Positions 1 to 9,008 of a stretch of DNA of 61,105 bases are shown here, in pieces. The notes beneath the pieces were generated by a model. It searched no databases and was not told the DNA's origin. It worked only from the letters and a program-made list of their open reading frames with translations. Position 1 is the stretch's first letter. Every line of letters begins with the position of its first letter. Location: NCBI GenBank assembly GCA_016714935.1, contig JADKBU010000035.1, positions 1 through 61,105 on the forward strand, given 5' to 3'. This DNA comes from Candidatus Accumulibacter propinquus (lineage in GTDB: Bacteria > Pseudomonadota > Gammaproteobacteria > Burkholderiales > Rhodocyclaceae). Made by a program: the position numbers and the translations under genes.

Positions 1-2204
1 GCCAGTGGTAGATGGTGGATTCCCCCTTGGCATCTTGCGTTGGATAGCCGATCCGCCCCCGGTCCACGAAACGATGAATCTCCAGCCAGCGGTCGACGCT
101 GCCCTGGTCCAGCTTTTCGCGCAGGCAGGCCAGGGCTTGCTGATCGAGTCCGGCTTCCTCGGCGAGTCGGGTCTGCGACTCGTTGCGCACGCGGATCCTG
201 TCGATGCCGATACTCACACTGCCCATTCCCAGCGGCCTTCCCAGGCCCAGCTTGTGGGCGTACTCGGCAGCATCCTTCGCCAGACGCTGCGGTTCCAGGA
301 CGGCGAGCAGTACGCCCAGTTCCCAGCTCCGCAGCCGGGCAAAGCGCAGGGTGAAGCGGAATGTCGTCTGCGGCTGGCAGATGAAACGCGCCAAGGTGGC
401 CTGCGTTTCCGCAACGGCGCCGCTGCCGAGATCCTTTGCTGCCTTGATGCGCGGCTGGTGGCGGTAGAACTTGCGGCCCGCGAGATCCCCGCCTTCTACC
501 CCAGCAGGTCGCCATAAGTGGCGGGCAGCCTGCTTCCCGGTTTCTGCTGCAGATAGAACTCCCACGCCGAGGGCTTGGGCTGGCCGAGGATCGGTAGGGG
601 GATGCACCAGCCCTTGCCCGCTTCTCCGAGGAATTTCGGCTTGCTCTCGCTCAGCGCATGATTGATGGCGATGCGCCCGGCGAGCCGTTGGTATACGCCG
701 GCGCCGATCGGATTGTGCTCGTCATGCACGTAGCCGAAGAGCAGGCGGCTGCCGGAAAGAAGCTTCGGCCGTTCGAGGCTTCTTCTCTTCCAGAACTCGC
801 CTGCCAGCGGCGACGAGGCAGCGCGCAGTTCGCCGCCCTTCCTGCGAATCGACGAGGTGTAAGCCAGCGATATTGGTAGTGATGGCCGATAGATGGTATG
901 CGGACAGAGCTGGCCTGCCGCCAGCTCGGCTTCCACATAAACCAATTGGTTTATTGTGAAATTCTGAGCAAGTCTGATATGTTTTGCAGTGTCCGTATGT
1001 AGTTTGTCAGTCAATGGATGGCCGGTAAGATGACCTTCTCCATTGTTCGCAAGAACCGCCTGGGTTCGCATGTATTGACCATAAACATCTCGTGATACAG
1101 GCAGTTCGACGCCGTTCTCATAATCACGTCGTGGCACCAAAGCTTCATGGTGAACCAGAGCCCCTTCTTTTGAAAGCATTCATAAAACGGCCCATGCCAT
1201 CAATTTCCTCCTTTGTACAACAGGAAAACATGGTCAAGAGTGACCTGTCTTCCTGACGTATCCCGGAGGCGGTTCTGGTCCACCTTCCATACCAATGTGT
1301 TGGTTCGTTTGTCTTTGACCATCTGGCCAAGATCAAAGCCGGGGAATATCCCCTTGACTTTGTCTCCTGGTTGGCAAGTGCGGAATTTTCCAACTGCGTC
1401 GCCGTGAAGAAAAACTGCGGATCTGGGGCGGCTGAGAACCTTCACGAGAATTTCCTCGCCATTGACGCTTGAGACAACTGCGGGCCGGCATTCCCGCATT
1501 GCTGAGTCTGCATGGCCCAGGTTCGGCCGATAGGTGTAGCGCCGCTCCCCTACCCGCTCCATCGGCGCCGAGAGCAGGGCTCCCAGGCTGTGGCGCAGCA
1601 TTCCCTTGAGCGCGCTGCCGGGAATCACGACCCGTCCGTCCTCCAGGCGCAGGGGTTCGGCGATCTGCTTGTCGTCGGGCAGGTCGGGGAAGCCCCATCC
1701 AGCCAATCGCCCGCGATCGGCCTCCTTGATCTTGTAGCGATCGTTGCCCGGCAGCAGTGGCGTGCGGGCTGTCAGGGTGCACAGGAGTTCTCCTGAGAGC
1801 AGATCGCCGCCTCCGTTTCCGTCATGCCAGACCGGCTTGTCGGTGGCCGCGTGTTGCACGTTGACAGGAACGAAACGGTACGGTGGATAGAGATCGACGG
1901 TCACGGGCGGGTTGGCTGCCGCAGTCGCCCGAGGCCAAGCGGCCGTAGCAGGCTGAGGCTTGGCAGCGGTGGTAATCCGGGACGGGTCACCGCCAGCCGG
2001 TCGCACATTGAAAGCTTCCTGTTGACCAGGCTTCTTCTTGCTTGGCCGCAATTCGAAGCAGACCGCGTCGCCTACCTCGACCTGCCCAAAGTCGAGTCCT
2101 TGCAGGCCATTTCTGTGAAAGAAGTACTCCTGGCCATGGTTACAGCGGATGAAACCGAAACCCTTTTCCAGCATCTTCATCTTGATTGTTCCGGATTCGC
2201 TCAT
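1..2204 (-). pseudogene. Cas7-insertion / TIGR03986 RAMP protein, frameshifted and cut by the window edge
   Basis: Three consecutive pieces in three different minus-strand frames read as one TIGR03986-type RAMP protein of about 735 residues or more. Piece one (2204-1200) starts with a cold-shock-like domain (KGFGFI near residue 15, then YFFH), followed by a YRFVPVN motif and a RAMP core with GSALKGMLRHSLG. Piece two (about 1179-496) has LFGYVHDE and LPILGQPKPSAWEFY. Piece three (about 499-1, still open at the edge) begins with AGRKFYRHQ and contains the glycine-rich GLGRPLGMGSV. The frame changes near 1180-1202 and near 499-502, a GGGG run. Both net shifts equal one missing base. The start at 2204 overlaps the preceding stop as ATGA. 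In type III-Dv systems this family is the Cas7-insertion backbone subunit. It is either genuinely broken or carries assembly indels; the sequence cannot decide. Family call is firm, intactness is not. Confidence 0.75.
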
Positions 2205-2685
2205 GATCCCTGCTCCTTCCCACTGGTCGTCAACCGCCAGCCCACCAGGCGGCCGCCGCTGCGGTATTCGATTGCGGTGAGTGAACCGCCCGGCCAGCCA
2301 CGGGTGTCGAGGCCGAAACGCGCCGCATCCTGCAGGGTGAGGACGGGCTTCTCGCTGTGCTGGACTTCTTTCCCTTCTTCACCCGCATCACTTTCCCGCA
2401 GTTTCACCCAGCGGCATCCGTCGCCCTCGGCAACGACATGCAGCGCCGAAGTGGGCCAGAAGAGGCGCACTTCGACGAGAGGCAGGTCTGCCGGCCAGGC
2501 CCAGGACAACCGGCGATCAGCGGATGGAAGTCCTGATGCGCCTGGCTAGCTTCCCTAGCAAAGCTCGCCTTCGGTTCCGCCCACGCCAGCCGCGGTGGCA
2601 TTTCCGCTGCCCTGGCAGCGACGAAGGCGGCGACACTCCGCTTGTCCTCGCCCATTTCGTAGTGAAGTCTCGCGGTGTTCTTCAT
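2201..2685 (-). pseudogene. Csx19-like small subunit, apparent single frameshift
   Basis: The ATG at 2685 overlaps the stop of the cas7-2x gene as ATGA, which fixes the start. The first roughly 45-60 codons run in one frame (starting MKNTARLHYEMGEDKRS). The coding character then moves to a second frame that contains SWAWPADLPLVEVRLFW and ends at 2201, again as an ATGA overlap with the next gene. A missing base near 2490-2545 would give a protein of about 161 residues. The C-terminal part, with an EVRLFW strand and an ALHVV...WVKL segment, has the size and operon place of the Csx19/TIGR03984 family found in type III-D loci. That identity is inferred mainly from context and length, because the family is poorly conserved. 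Csx19 is a structural subunit of the III-Dv complex. Confidence 0.5.
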
Positions 2686-4028
2686 TGGGCTGTCTCCCAG
2701 GGTTTGGCGTGATCGTCGAATTCATCGAATTCCCAGCGCAGCCAGCCATGGCCGCGCCACTGGCTACCGCCGAGGCCGATCTGCCCGGCTTTGGCCAGTT
2801 CCATCAGCGGCTGCAGCCCTTCCGCGTGGAATTCACGTAGCTCTGCCGGCGTACCTTCCAGCACCATCTTCCATTCGAAGCTGCCGGCCATGAGCGCGAC
2901 GCGGTCGAACTTGGCAGATCCGTAAGCGCCACCGGCGAATTCGTCTTCGGCGTGCTGCTGTAACCAGGCGAGCGTCAGGGGGCCTTTCGGAAAAGCATCG
3001 CGGATGAGCAAGCGGGCGCTGTCCTTGTCTTTGCTGCCGAACAGGCGGTCGACCAGTAAAGTAGTCTGCCCGCGGGAACGCAGCAGGCGGGCCAGAGCAT
3101 GGCGCAACGGGCCGCGCAACGACGAACCGGGGACATAAGGTTCGCGCCGGTTGCCCTTTTGCACCATGACGACCGTCAGATCCGGATCGAAGTCCTTGGC
3201 AGGGTCATTCCGTCCCTCCGGCTTGAGAAAACACGCGTCCCATTCGGCCGCCAGCGTATCGCTGGCGTGGCCGCCGACAGAAAGACTGTCCAGGCCATAG
3301 CCTTCGTCCATGCCTTCAAGCGGCAGGCGAGGGCCGGCGACGATCCTGCCGGTGATTTCCAGCAGGCCAATTGGCGGCTCATGACTGGCAGTTGACCTGG
3401 GTTGCTTCGCCTTGGCGAAAGTACGGGCGATGTATTCGGGATAGTTTTCCGCTTGCCCGGACTGGGGCCATTGGCCCACGTGCTCACCGGTCAGGCAGTA
3501 TTCGGCGAGATTTTCGAGCCGCATCCAGCCCAGCCCGCGCGCAACTTCGCGGCCTAGCCAGCAGCGGCCGGCCTGCCATTCGGCCAGTGTCGCCCGCGCG
3601 AGATCCGCCGCTTCGGGATCGCGCGAGGTATCCACTTCGAGCAGGAAAGGCCAGCGGGTTTCCGGCGGCAGCGTTTCGACGTTGAACAGCGCGCCTTCGG
3701 CCGCCGCGCCGGTCTTCTCGTCGATCGCCACATGCTGGCGGAAAGCCGGTACGGGCGCGTTTTCGGGATGGCTGTGGAAGGTGCGCCAGACGGAAGGCAG
3801 GCGGCCATCGGCGGCGCAAGATATTGCAGCGGGGACTTTCCCCTTGACGCGCCGCAGGGTGGCGACCAGCGCGCCGGCGAGGCCCGTGCCGCGCAAGGTC
3901 GGGCGATCCAGGCCATCCCGGCAGAATGGGCCGTCGACAGTCGTGCAGGGATCGTCGGTGCCGCCGACGCTGAGGAAGGAATCCTGCACCAGTGTGCCGA
4001 CAAACAGCGTGCGATAGGGTTGGCTCAT
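2682..4028 (-). CDS. Cas7-2x: two fused Cas7 (Csm3-like) RAMP domains
   Basis: A 448-residue protein with two RAMP units. Unit one (about 1-215) has a loop with D25/D26 (VGGTDDP) followed by TLRGTGLAGAL at 44-54, and a glycine-rich GREVARGLGW at 159-168. Unit two (about 220-435) has PYVPGSSLRGPLRHAL at 297-312, then DRLFGSKDK and a closing GLGGSQWRGHG. The layout matches the Cas7-2x fusion of type III-Dv complexes, which forms part of the crRNA-binding backbone. D25/D26 sits where Csm3 has its catalytic aspartate, so target RNA cleavage is plausible; this is inference. The start at 4028 overlaps the upstream stop as ATGA, and the stop overlaps the next start in the same way, so the operon is translationally coupled. 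The frame is intact with no truncation. Confidence 0.85.
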   Translation of the reverse strand: MSQPYRTLFVGTLVQDSFLSVGGTDDPCTTVDGPFCRDGLDRPTLRGTGLAGALVATLRRVKGKVPAAISCAADGRLPSVWRTFHSHPENAPVPAFRQHVAIDEKTGAAAEGALFNVETLPPETRWPFLLEVDTSRDPEAADLARATLAEWQAGRCWLGREVARGLGWMRLENLAEYCLTGEHVGQWPQSGQAENYPEYIARTFAKAKQPRSTASHEPPIGLLEITGRIVAGPRLPLEGMDEGYGLDSLSVGGHASDTLAAEWDACFLKPEGRNDPAKDFDPDLTVVMVQKGNRREPYVPGSSLRGPLRHALARLLRSRGQTTLLVDRLFGSKDKDSARLLIRDAFPKGPLTLAWLQQHAEDEFAGGAYGSAKFDRVALMAGSFEWKMVLEGTPAELREFHAEGLQPLMELAKAGQIGLGGSQWRGHGWLRWEFDEFDDHAKPWETAQ

Positions 4029-6046
4029 GTGCGCTGCTCCTCGGCTTTTTTCAGTGCTTGCAGCGCCAGCCTCTGCACGAATTGGGAGATGAGATGGCGC
4101 TTTTCATCGAGATTCGATAGCCGGTTGACTTCCCGTCGCAGAGCGTCGTGGGGGAAGTTTTTCCAGGCGCCGCCGCCTTTCGGTCGGCGACCGGCGATCG
4201 CCTTGATCTTCTCAAGGAGTTCATGAAGCTGCGCTTCGCTGGTGGCGGCCAGGGTGCTGCTGCGCAGCCACTGCAACTGACTCGGGCTGGGATCGGTCGC
4301 GTGTTTGTCCTCAGCGATGCGTTCGACCGCGAGCAGGATCTCCTCGCCTGGGTTTGGCTGCGCTTTGCTCTTCTGGCCGTCTGGCCGGGCAAGATGGTTG
4401 ATTGGCTGCAGGTCGATCGCGAAACGTCCGCAGCCTTCCTGTGTGCGTTCCCCGAGCTCGTTCATGGTCGAAAGCGCCAGAGCCAGCGCACCGCTGCCGG
4501 TACCGGTGATCCGCCAGCAGGAACCGCGGCGGATGGCCAGCGCCGGTGCCCGGCGCAGACCGCTGGCGGCGTTGAAGCCGTGCAGACGCTCGCTTTCGGC
4601 AAAGCCGCGCATCGGCCATTGATCCGAACCTGGGAAGTCGGTGGCTTTCTTTCCTGCCAGTCGGATCAGGGCCGGAACGTCGAGATCCGTGAGGAACCCG
4701 AGATGCTCACCGCGGATGACGAGATCGGAAACGAGCGTCAGCGTCCAGGTGTCACCGGGAGTCGAAGCGCCTGGCGAAACCACGACGGAAGCCATATTGG
4801 CCACTTCCACCGGCCTGCCTTCGCGCCCGACGGCCAGCCATTCGGCAGCGCTCAAGAGCGGGGCGAAACATTCGGCAAATCCTTGCGCCGTTGACTCGTC
4901 GGGAAAAACCAGGTCGGCGACGAAGCGCGTATCCTCGGCGATTTCCTCCATGCTGAAGAGTTGAGGCTCGTCCACGGGCCGTCCGGAGAGGTCGAAGAGG
5001 TCGGCGGTCTGGTTGCGCATATGCACGCTCATCCGCGGGCTGTAGCGCAGCCAGGCGACTTGCTTCCCTTCCCGTGCGAGGAATTCCCGCGCTCCCGGCC
5101 GCTTGGATTTCTCTTCGGGTATTATTCGTTCGGGATCGAGGTCGTCGTAGGCATTCTCGGTCTGCTTGCTGGCATCCACCCACCAGGGCAGGTCCGCATC
5201 GCCGCCGCCAGGCTTGGGCGTGAGGATCGACAGCGGAATCGGCAGCACGCAGAGCGATTCCAGGTCAGACTCGTTCAGACTTGCCGGTACCGGCAGCGCG
5301 TCGCCGACGCTGGCGAGCGCCAAACTCGCCAGCGCTTCCCGGTCGCCGCGCGCCAGCGCCCAGGCCATCAGTGCGCCGCGCAACACCTGCCCGCGCACGA
5401 ACGGCAGGCTCTGGATCAGGTTGCCGGGGTGACCGGTGGCTGGCAGGCACAGCGGTTCCAGATTGCGCAGCCGCAGGCGCAGGCAGTTGCCGACAATTGG
5501 CTGTTGCCGATAGGCGGGAATCTCGTCGGCGATTTCGTCGAGACGAGTGCTGATCAGTCCGCCGCCACGGTTGCGGTCGCTCCCCAGACGATCGATGCGC
5601 TCGACGAGACGCTTGAGCAGGCTTTCCAGCGCCTCGGGGACACACAATTGGGCAACGAAAGAACTCCCGGCAGCGACGTGTTCGACGACGCGCAGGGTGT
5701 CTTCCTGAGGACGCCGGCTCCCTTCCTCGCGCGCGGAGGAAATCCAGATCAGCGTGCGGCCGGGACTGTCTTCGCTCAGGCGCAGTGCGGTCAGGCGCAA
5801 TCGACCACGTGGCTTTCCGCCGGTACCGAGAAGATCCTGCAGTGGCGCCTTGATGCGCTCGTCGAATCTTGCCAGTTCCTCCCCGGCGGCCAGCAGCAGG
5901 CCCTTGAGGTGGTTGGCGCGAATCACTGGCCGGCCTCGCCGGTCGCGCATCTGCAGGGCGTCGATGTCGCCGCCTCCGGTGCCGGTCCCCGTGTGCAGAT
6001 CTTCGAGCAGCCTGACGGTCAGGCGGTATCGTTTGAGGGCAGTCAT
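4025..6046 (-). CDS. csx10: Cas7-5-11 fusion (Csm3-like + Csx10/Cas5-like + helical C-terminus)
   Basis: A 673-residue protein. Residues 1 to about 170 look like a Cas7 unit: LHTGTGTGGGDIDAL puts candidate catalytic aspartates at 27 and 29, followed by GRPVIRANHLKGLL. Residues of about 180-530 resemble Csx10/Cas5: LPFVRGQVLRGALM, LPIPLSIL, and a late GFNAASGLRRAPALAIRRGS. The last 130 or so residues are predicted mostly helical (QLHELLEKIKAI, then a run ending ALQALKKAEE), as expected for a fused Cas11 small subunit. The ATG at 6046 is chosen over one three codons upstream because it forms an ATGA overlap with the cas10 stop. Such Cas7-5-11 fusions are known from type III-Dv effectors, considered intermediate between multi-subunit type III and the single-chain type III-E Cas7-11. 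The domain order is read from motifs, without alignment. Confidence 0.8.
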   Translation of the reverse strand: MTALKRYRLTVRLLEDLHTGTGTGGGDIDALQMRDRRGRPVIRANHLKGLLLAAGEELARFDERIKAPLQDLLGTGGKPRGRLRLTALRLSEDSPGRTLIWISSAREEGSRRPQEDTLRVVEHVAAGSSFVAQLCVPEALESLLKRLVERIDRLGSDRNRGGGLISTRLDEIADEIPAYRQQPIVGNCLRLRLRNLEPLCLPATGHPGNLIQSLPFVRGQVLRGALMAWALARGDREALASLALASVGDALPVPASLNESDLESLCVLPIPLSILTPKPGGGDADLPWWVDASKQTENAYDDLDPERIIPEEKSKRPGAREFLAREGKQVAWLRYSPRMSVHMRNQTADLFDLSGRPVDEPQLFSMEEIAEDTRFVADLVFPDESTAQGFAECFAPLLSAAEWLAVGREGRPVEVANMASVVVSPGASTPGDTWTLTLVSDLVIRGEHLGFLTDLDVPALIRLAGKKATDFPGSDQWPMRGFAESERLHGFNAASGLRRAPALAIRRGSCWRITGTGSGALALALSTMNELGERTQEGCGRFAIDLQPINHLARPDGQKSKAQPNPGEEILLAVERIAEDKHATDPSPSQLQWLRSSTLAATSEAQLHELLEKIKAIAGRRPKGGGAWKNFPHDALRREVNRLSNLDEKRHLISQFVQRLALQALKKAEEQRT

Positions 6047-7644
6047 TTTTTCCACTTCCCGAGGCGAGAGATTTCACGCAGGTCGATGATGTCCAGAACG
6101 CGCGTCAGGCATTGATCGCCTGCCAGCTGCGTCCAGGGAGAATCACCGTTGCCGCCGGCAAGGATCTGGCGGACTTTCGGGTCCAGCCGGTCAAAAGCCA
6201 TCTGGCCGGACCGCCGGCCGGATTCGAAGGCGGCGCGCAAGGCGCGCAGCGGAGACCTGGCGGCTCCTTCCTCCCCCTCTGCCTGAGCCTGTTCCTGCTT
6301 TTCGTCCAGGTCTTTCACTGCGCCGAGCAGACCCTCCAGTCCGTCATCATTGAGCACCGGGTAGGGGCGCCGCGACAGCACGACGCTCTCCTCCTTGCCA
6401 TCCACCGTGTAGCGCCGGTAATCGGCGGCACGCCGTGCTTGTGCCACGTCATCGAACCAGGAATTGGTGACCACCTGCCAGTCGATGACCGATCCCCGCG
6501 AAGGCTTCGCGCGATGGAGGCGCTTGGCGCTGGCAGCCAAGGCTTCGGCCAATGCGTGCAGGCGATGCAGCGGATAGCTCGCCTTGGCGATGGCAACGCC
6601 GATGCCCACGTCCAGCGGAGTTTCGTCTACCAGGCCAATCTCCTTGAGCGCCCCGGCATAGGCCAGGGCAAAAGGCAGGGCCTTGTCGGCGCGGCAGGCG
6701 ATGAGCAGATCGTCGCCGCCAAGCATCAGAACCTCGTAGGGGCGAACATCTTTCCTGTTGGCGAAGATCTTCTCCAGCGCCTGCACGACGGCCTTTCTGA
6801 CCGCCACGCGCATCGAATGATAGAAGGCTTCGCCGTGCGCTTCCCGTTCGATCGCACCTATGCCGTCAGGAGCCTTCCTGGCCCAGTCCTTGTATCGCTT
6901 TCCCACCCCGTTGCCGTCCGCATGGATGAGAGCGAGGTACTGGCCGGCGCAAAGGTTTTCCAGATCCTCCGGAGCTTGCCACCCGGATGCCTGCGTCAGC
7001 CCCAGTTGATGCTGCATCAGGCCGATGATGTCCCTGGTCTTTCCTTTGCGAAACGTTTCACCGGCCACCGTACGCTGCCGAACCGATCGGGCTGCCCAGA
7101 TTTTCCTTTCGTCTGTCCTCTGAGAAGATTGGGACGCCACTTCCTGGCCGGTTTCCTGGCAGATCTGCAGCACCGGCAGTTCGAGGAGATGGGCTTCAAG
7201 CGCTTCTGCCTTGCGGCCGCCCTTTTCCAAGTTGCCGCTTCCGAGAGGTCGCTCATCGATGTCGAACAGGACGCCGGGCAGGTTCATTGAGATGAGGGCT
7301 TCGGCGGCGTATTTGAAGTTTTTCGCACTGACTTCATCAGCGAAAATGGCCATGAAGTGCCCGCCATCGCGCGCGAGAATGCCATTACGGTGAAGCGCCC
7401 TGGGATCATCCCGGTCGAATTGATCTTTCGGTTGCAGCGGGTCTGTCGTATCTGCTGCTGGCGCACTTGCGCCGTCCAGGGGCACCGAACCGCAATCGAT
7501 CGCCAACTTGCTCAGATCATGACGCATCGTCTGACCAACAAGGGCGTTGGCCCCGAGCATGGCTTTCAGCCGCGGCACTTCGAAAATGAAGGTTTGCACC
7601 CGTTTCAGGCTGATATCAATCTTCAGGAGAGAAGCTTTGGTCAT
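6043..7644 (-). CDS. cas10: Cas10 large subunit, type III-D-like, GGDD intact, no HD domain
   Basis: A 533-residue protein with both polymerase-like palm signatures: a first-palm HADGNGVGKRY (D243) and the cyclase motif LMLGGDD at 306-312. Family knowledge says an intact GGDD normally makes cyclic oligoadenylate from ATP when target RNA is bound. There is no N-terminal HD phosphohydrolase, so ssDNA cleavage is not expected. The zinc-ribbon area near residue 160 keeps only one cysteine (QICQETG). I start at 7644 (MTKASLLKID) because a longer reading from 7713 adds 23 residues of weak coding character, and AAGGAA lies a few bases upstream of this ATG. It is the promoter-proximal gene of the five-gene effector operon and overlaps the next gene as ATGA. 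Confidence 0.9.
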   Translation of the reverse strand: MTKASLLKIDISLKRVQTFIFEVPRLKAMLGANALVGQTMRHDLSKLAIDCGSVPLDGASAPAADTTDPLQPKDQFDRDDPRALHRNGILARDGGHFMAIFADEVSAKNFKYAAEALISMNLPGVLFDIDERPLGSGNLEKGGRKAEALEAHLLELPVLQICQETGQEVASQSSQRTDERKIWAARSVRQRTVAGETFRKGKTRDIIGLMQHQLGLTQASGWQAPEDLENLCAGQYLALIHADGNGVGKRYKDWARKAPDGIGAIEREAHGEAFYHSMRVAVRKAVVQALEKIFANRKDVRPYEVLMLGGDDLLIACRADKALPFALAYAGALKEIGLVDETPLDVGIGVAIAKASYPLHRLHALAEALAASAKRLHRAKPSRGSVIDWQVVTNSWFDDVAQARRAADYRRYTVDGKEESVVLSRRPYPVLNDDGLEGLLGAVKDLDEKQEQAQAEGEEGAARSPLRALRAAFESGRRSGQMAFDRLDPKVRQILAGGNGDSPWTQLAGDQCLTRVLDIIDLREISRLGKWKK

Positions 7645-8179
7645 GACGAGAATAAATATTCCTTGAGGACAGCATTGGGAGACTGCATGAACAAGTGCCC
7701 ACCTCCGAAACAATCGGCCGGACTGGTAACCGAGCAGGGGCGATGAAAGTTGGTGGCTTGGGAGGATCTGTCACGGCAGCGCTGGCCGATCATCGGCGAA
7801 AGTCCAGCCGCTGTTGAATGGGGCGTCGAGGGGCAGCGCCAGGAGCAGGCCGTTGCCCACATCCAACTGGAGCAGTTAGCGTGTTGCACCAAACCTGTTC
7901 GAGTGTGTATGGGTGACCCGGTGGTGCTGGCAGATGGCTTCCTCCATACCGTCAACGGGTCTGGAGATTTCGCCCAATCAAGTAGCATTAGATATGGCGT
8001 GGGCATGGCTACGCATTCCGCCGGGAAGCATTGGTTATTTTTCGTGTTTTTGTAAAACAGGTAGTGGCATGCGGAGCAGGGATATTACATTGAAGCAGCC
8101 CACTAGTCAGTCATCTTGAATTGGATGGCTCTGGCGCAGACATAGTCTCTGAGGGGAGATGAACTCTCAGGAGACGAAG
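7645..8179. other. Upstream of the cas10 operon; mostly no gene, one coding-like fragment
   Basis: No complete gene is seen in these 535 bases. On the minus strand 7771-7875 reads LLQLDVGNGLLLALPL and continues to FADDRPALP before a stop. This looks like real protein but lacks a start and is closed by a stop upstream, so it may be a gene remnant. I do not recognise the family. No CRISPR repeat, leader or clear consensus promoter is visible. The stretch near 8030-8110 is relatively AT-rich. Confidence 0.4.
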
Positions 8180-8320
8180 GTGCCAGCGATCAAATATCGA
8201 GTGACCTTGACGGTGGAAGAAGTTGAAGACCGAGGCGACAGGCGCCCACCACGCTCCAGTTTTCCGGGCCCTCGGTCCGCCCGGGTCACCGCACGAGTGC
8301 GGCCGATCGCACGGGTCTGA
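8180..8320 (+). pseudogene. N-terminal remnant of an IS630-like transposase
   Basis: GTG at 8180, seven bases after AGGAG, begins VPAIKYRVTLTVEE, which resembles the conserved amino terminus of IS630-family transposases. The likeness stops after about 14-16 codons, the frame then loses character and ends at 8320. No DDE catalytic domain follows. It is probably an insertion-sequence scar marking the left side of the integrative element. The assignment rests on a short motif only. Confidence 0.35.
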
Positions 8321-8387
8321 GGCGCACCGAAGTCCTCGATCTCTCCCACGGCGCTCACCGTTCCCGTCACGCCTCGCTGGCAGCGCA

Positions 8388-8743
8388 TCAACGCCTCGAT
8401 TCCGGCTCAATCACGTTACCCGGAAGGCTTTCCATCAGGTCGTCCAGCAGACTCTTGTTGCCGAGCTTGGATGGAAGCATCGACGTCTTGAGCAGCAGCG
8501 CGTCCAGTTCCGTGCCGCAGTAGGTCACGCCCTTCTCGGTTCTCGGCCTCTCGGCCGGCTTCATCGGCACCAGCAGGATGAGGAAATCCCCGCGAGCTTT
8601 CGCTTCATCAACCTGCCGCCGGTATTCCGCCCATTTCTCGGCCGGGGCATCGCTCGCCGGCTCACTCAACATGCAGATCGGTGGCCTGGCTTGGGTAGGT
8701 GCACCTCTTCGAGCCTGCTCAGGCGACGTTCGAGTGCACTCAT
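8388..8743 (-). pseudogene. Small element protein of unknown function, one apparent frameshift
   Basis: The ATG at 8743 overlaps the stop of the preceding gene (ATGA). The first codons read MSALERRLSRLEEV, a short amphipathic helix. The frame closes soon after but continues one frame over as the 94-codon MLSEPASDAPAEKWAEY reading that ends at 8388. Joining them needs one extra base near 8675 and gives about 118 residues. The second half has GDFLILLVPMKPAE and a Leu-rich LDALLLKTSML segment. I do not recognise a family. It is the last gene in the element's leftward transcription unit. Confidence 0.5.
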
Positions 8744-9008
8744 GTCAGTGCCTCTTCGGGTAGCAGAATCACGCGGCAGGGACGTTGGGCCGTGGCGGCG
8801 AGGGCCGCGACCCTCGCCCGCTCCATGAAAGTGCTTTCGGTCTCGTCGGCGCCTCGGTCCAGAACCCTGTCGCCGAGTTTGGCGCGAACCATCTCTCTCG
8901 GTTACCGTGGGGCGACACGATGCGCCTGCAAATCACGTCGATGCGGTTCGCGTCCGGGCTGACCACTTCTTCCAGTTTCGCCATGCGGCGTTCAAGTGTG
9001 GTGCTCAT
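8740..9008 (-). pseudogene. Small element protein with N-terminal coiled segment, one apparent frameshift
   Basis: The ATG at 9008 overlaps the DUF5681 stop. The reading starts MSTTLERRMAKLEEVVSP and DVICRRIVSPHGN, then the coding character moves one frame over near 8895 into AKLGDRVLDRGADETEST, PCRVILLPEEALT and a stop at 8740. One missing base would restore an 89-residue protein. Its LERRMAKLEE start resembles LERRLSRLEE in the next gene, which suggests the two proteins are related or interact. Function unknown. The net shift has the same sign as those in the cas7-insertion and csx19-like genes. Confidence 0.5.

Noticed and set aside
5..517. 170-codon plus-strand ORF at the left edge
   Set aside because: The minus strand here encodes the conserved C-terminal RAMP segment (AGRKFYRHQ, GLGRPLGMGSV); the plus-strand frame is its shadow.
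8000..8180. Possible CRISPR leader or array next to cas10
   Set aside because: No repeated units of 25-40 bases with regular spacing are visible, here or anywhere in the window.
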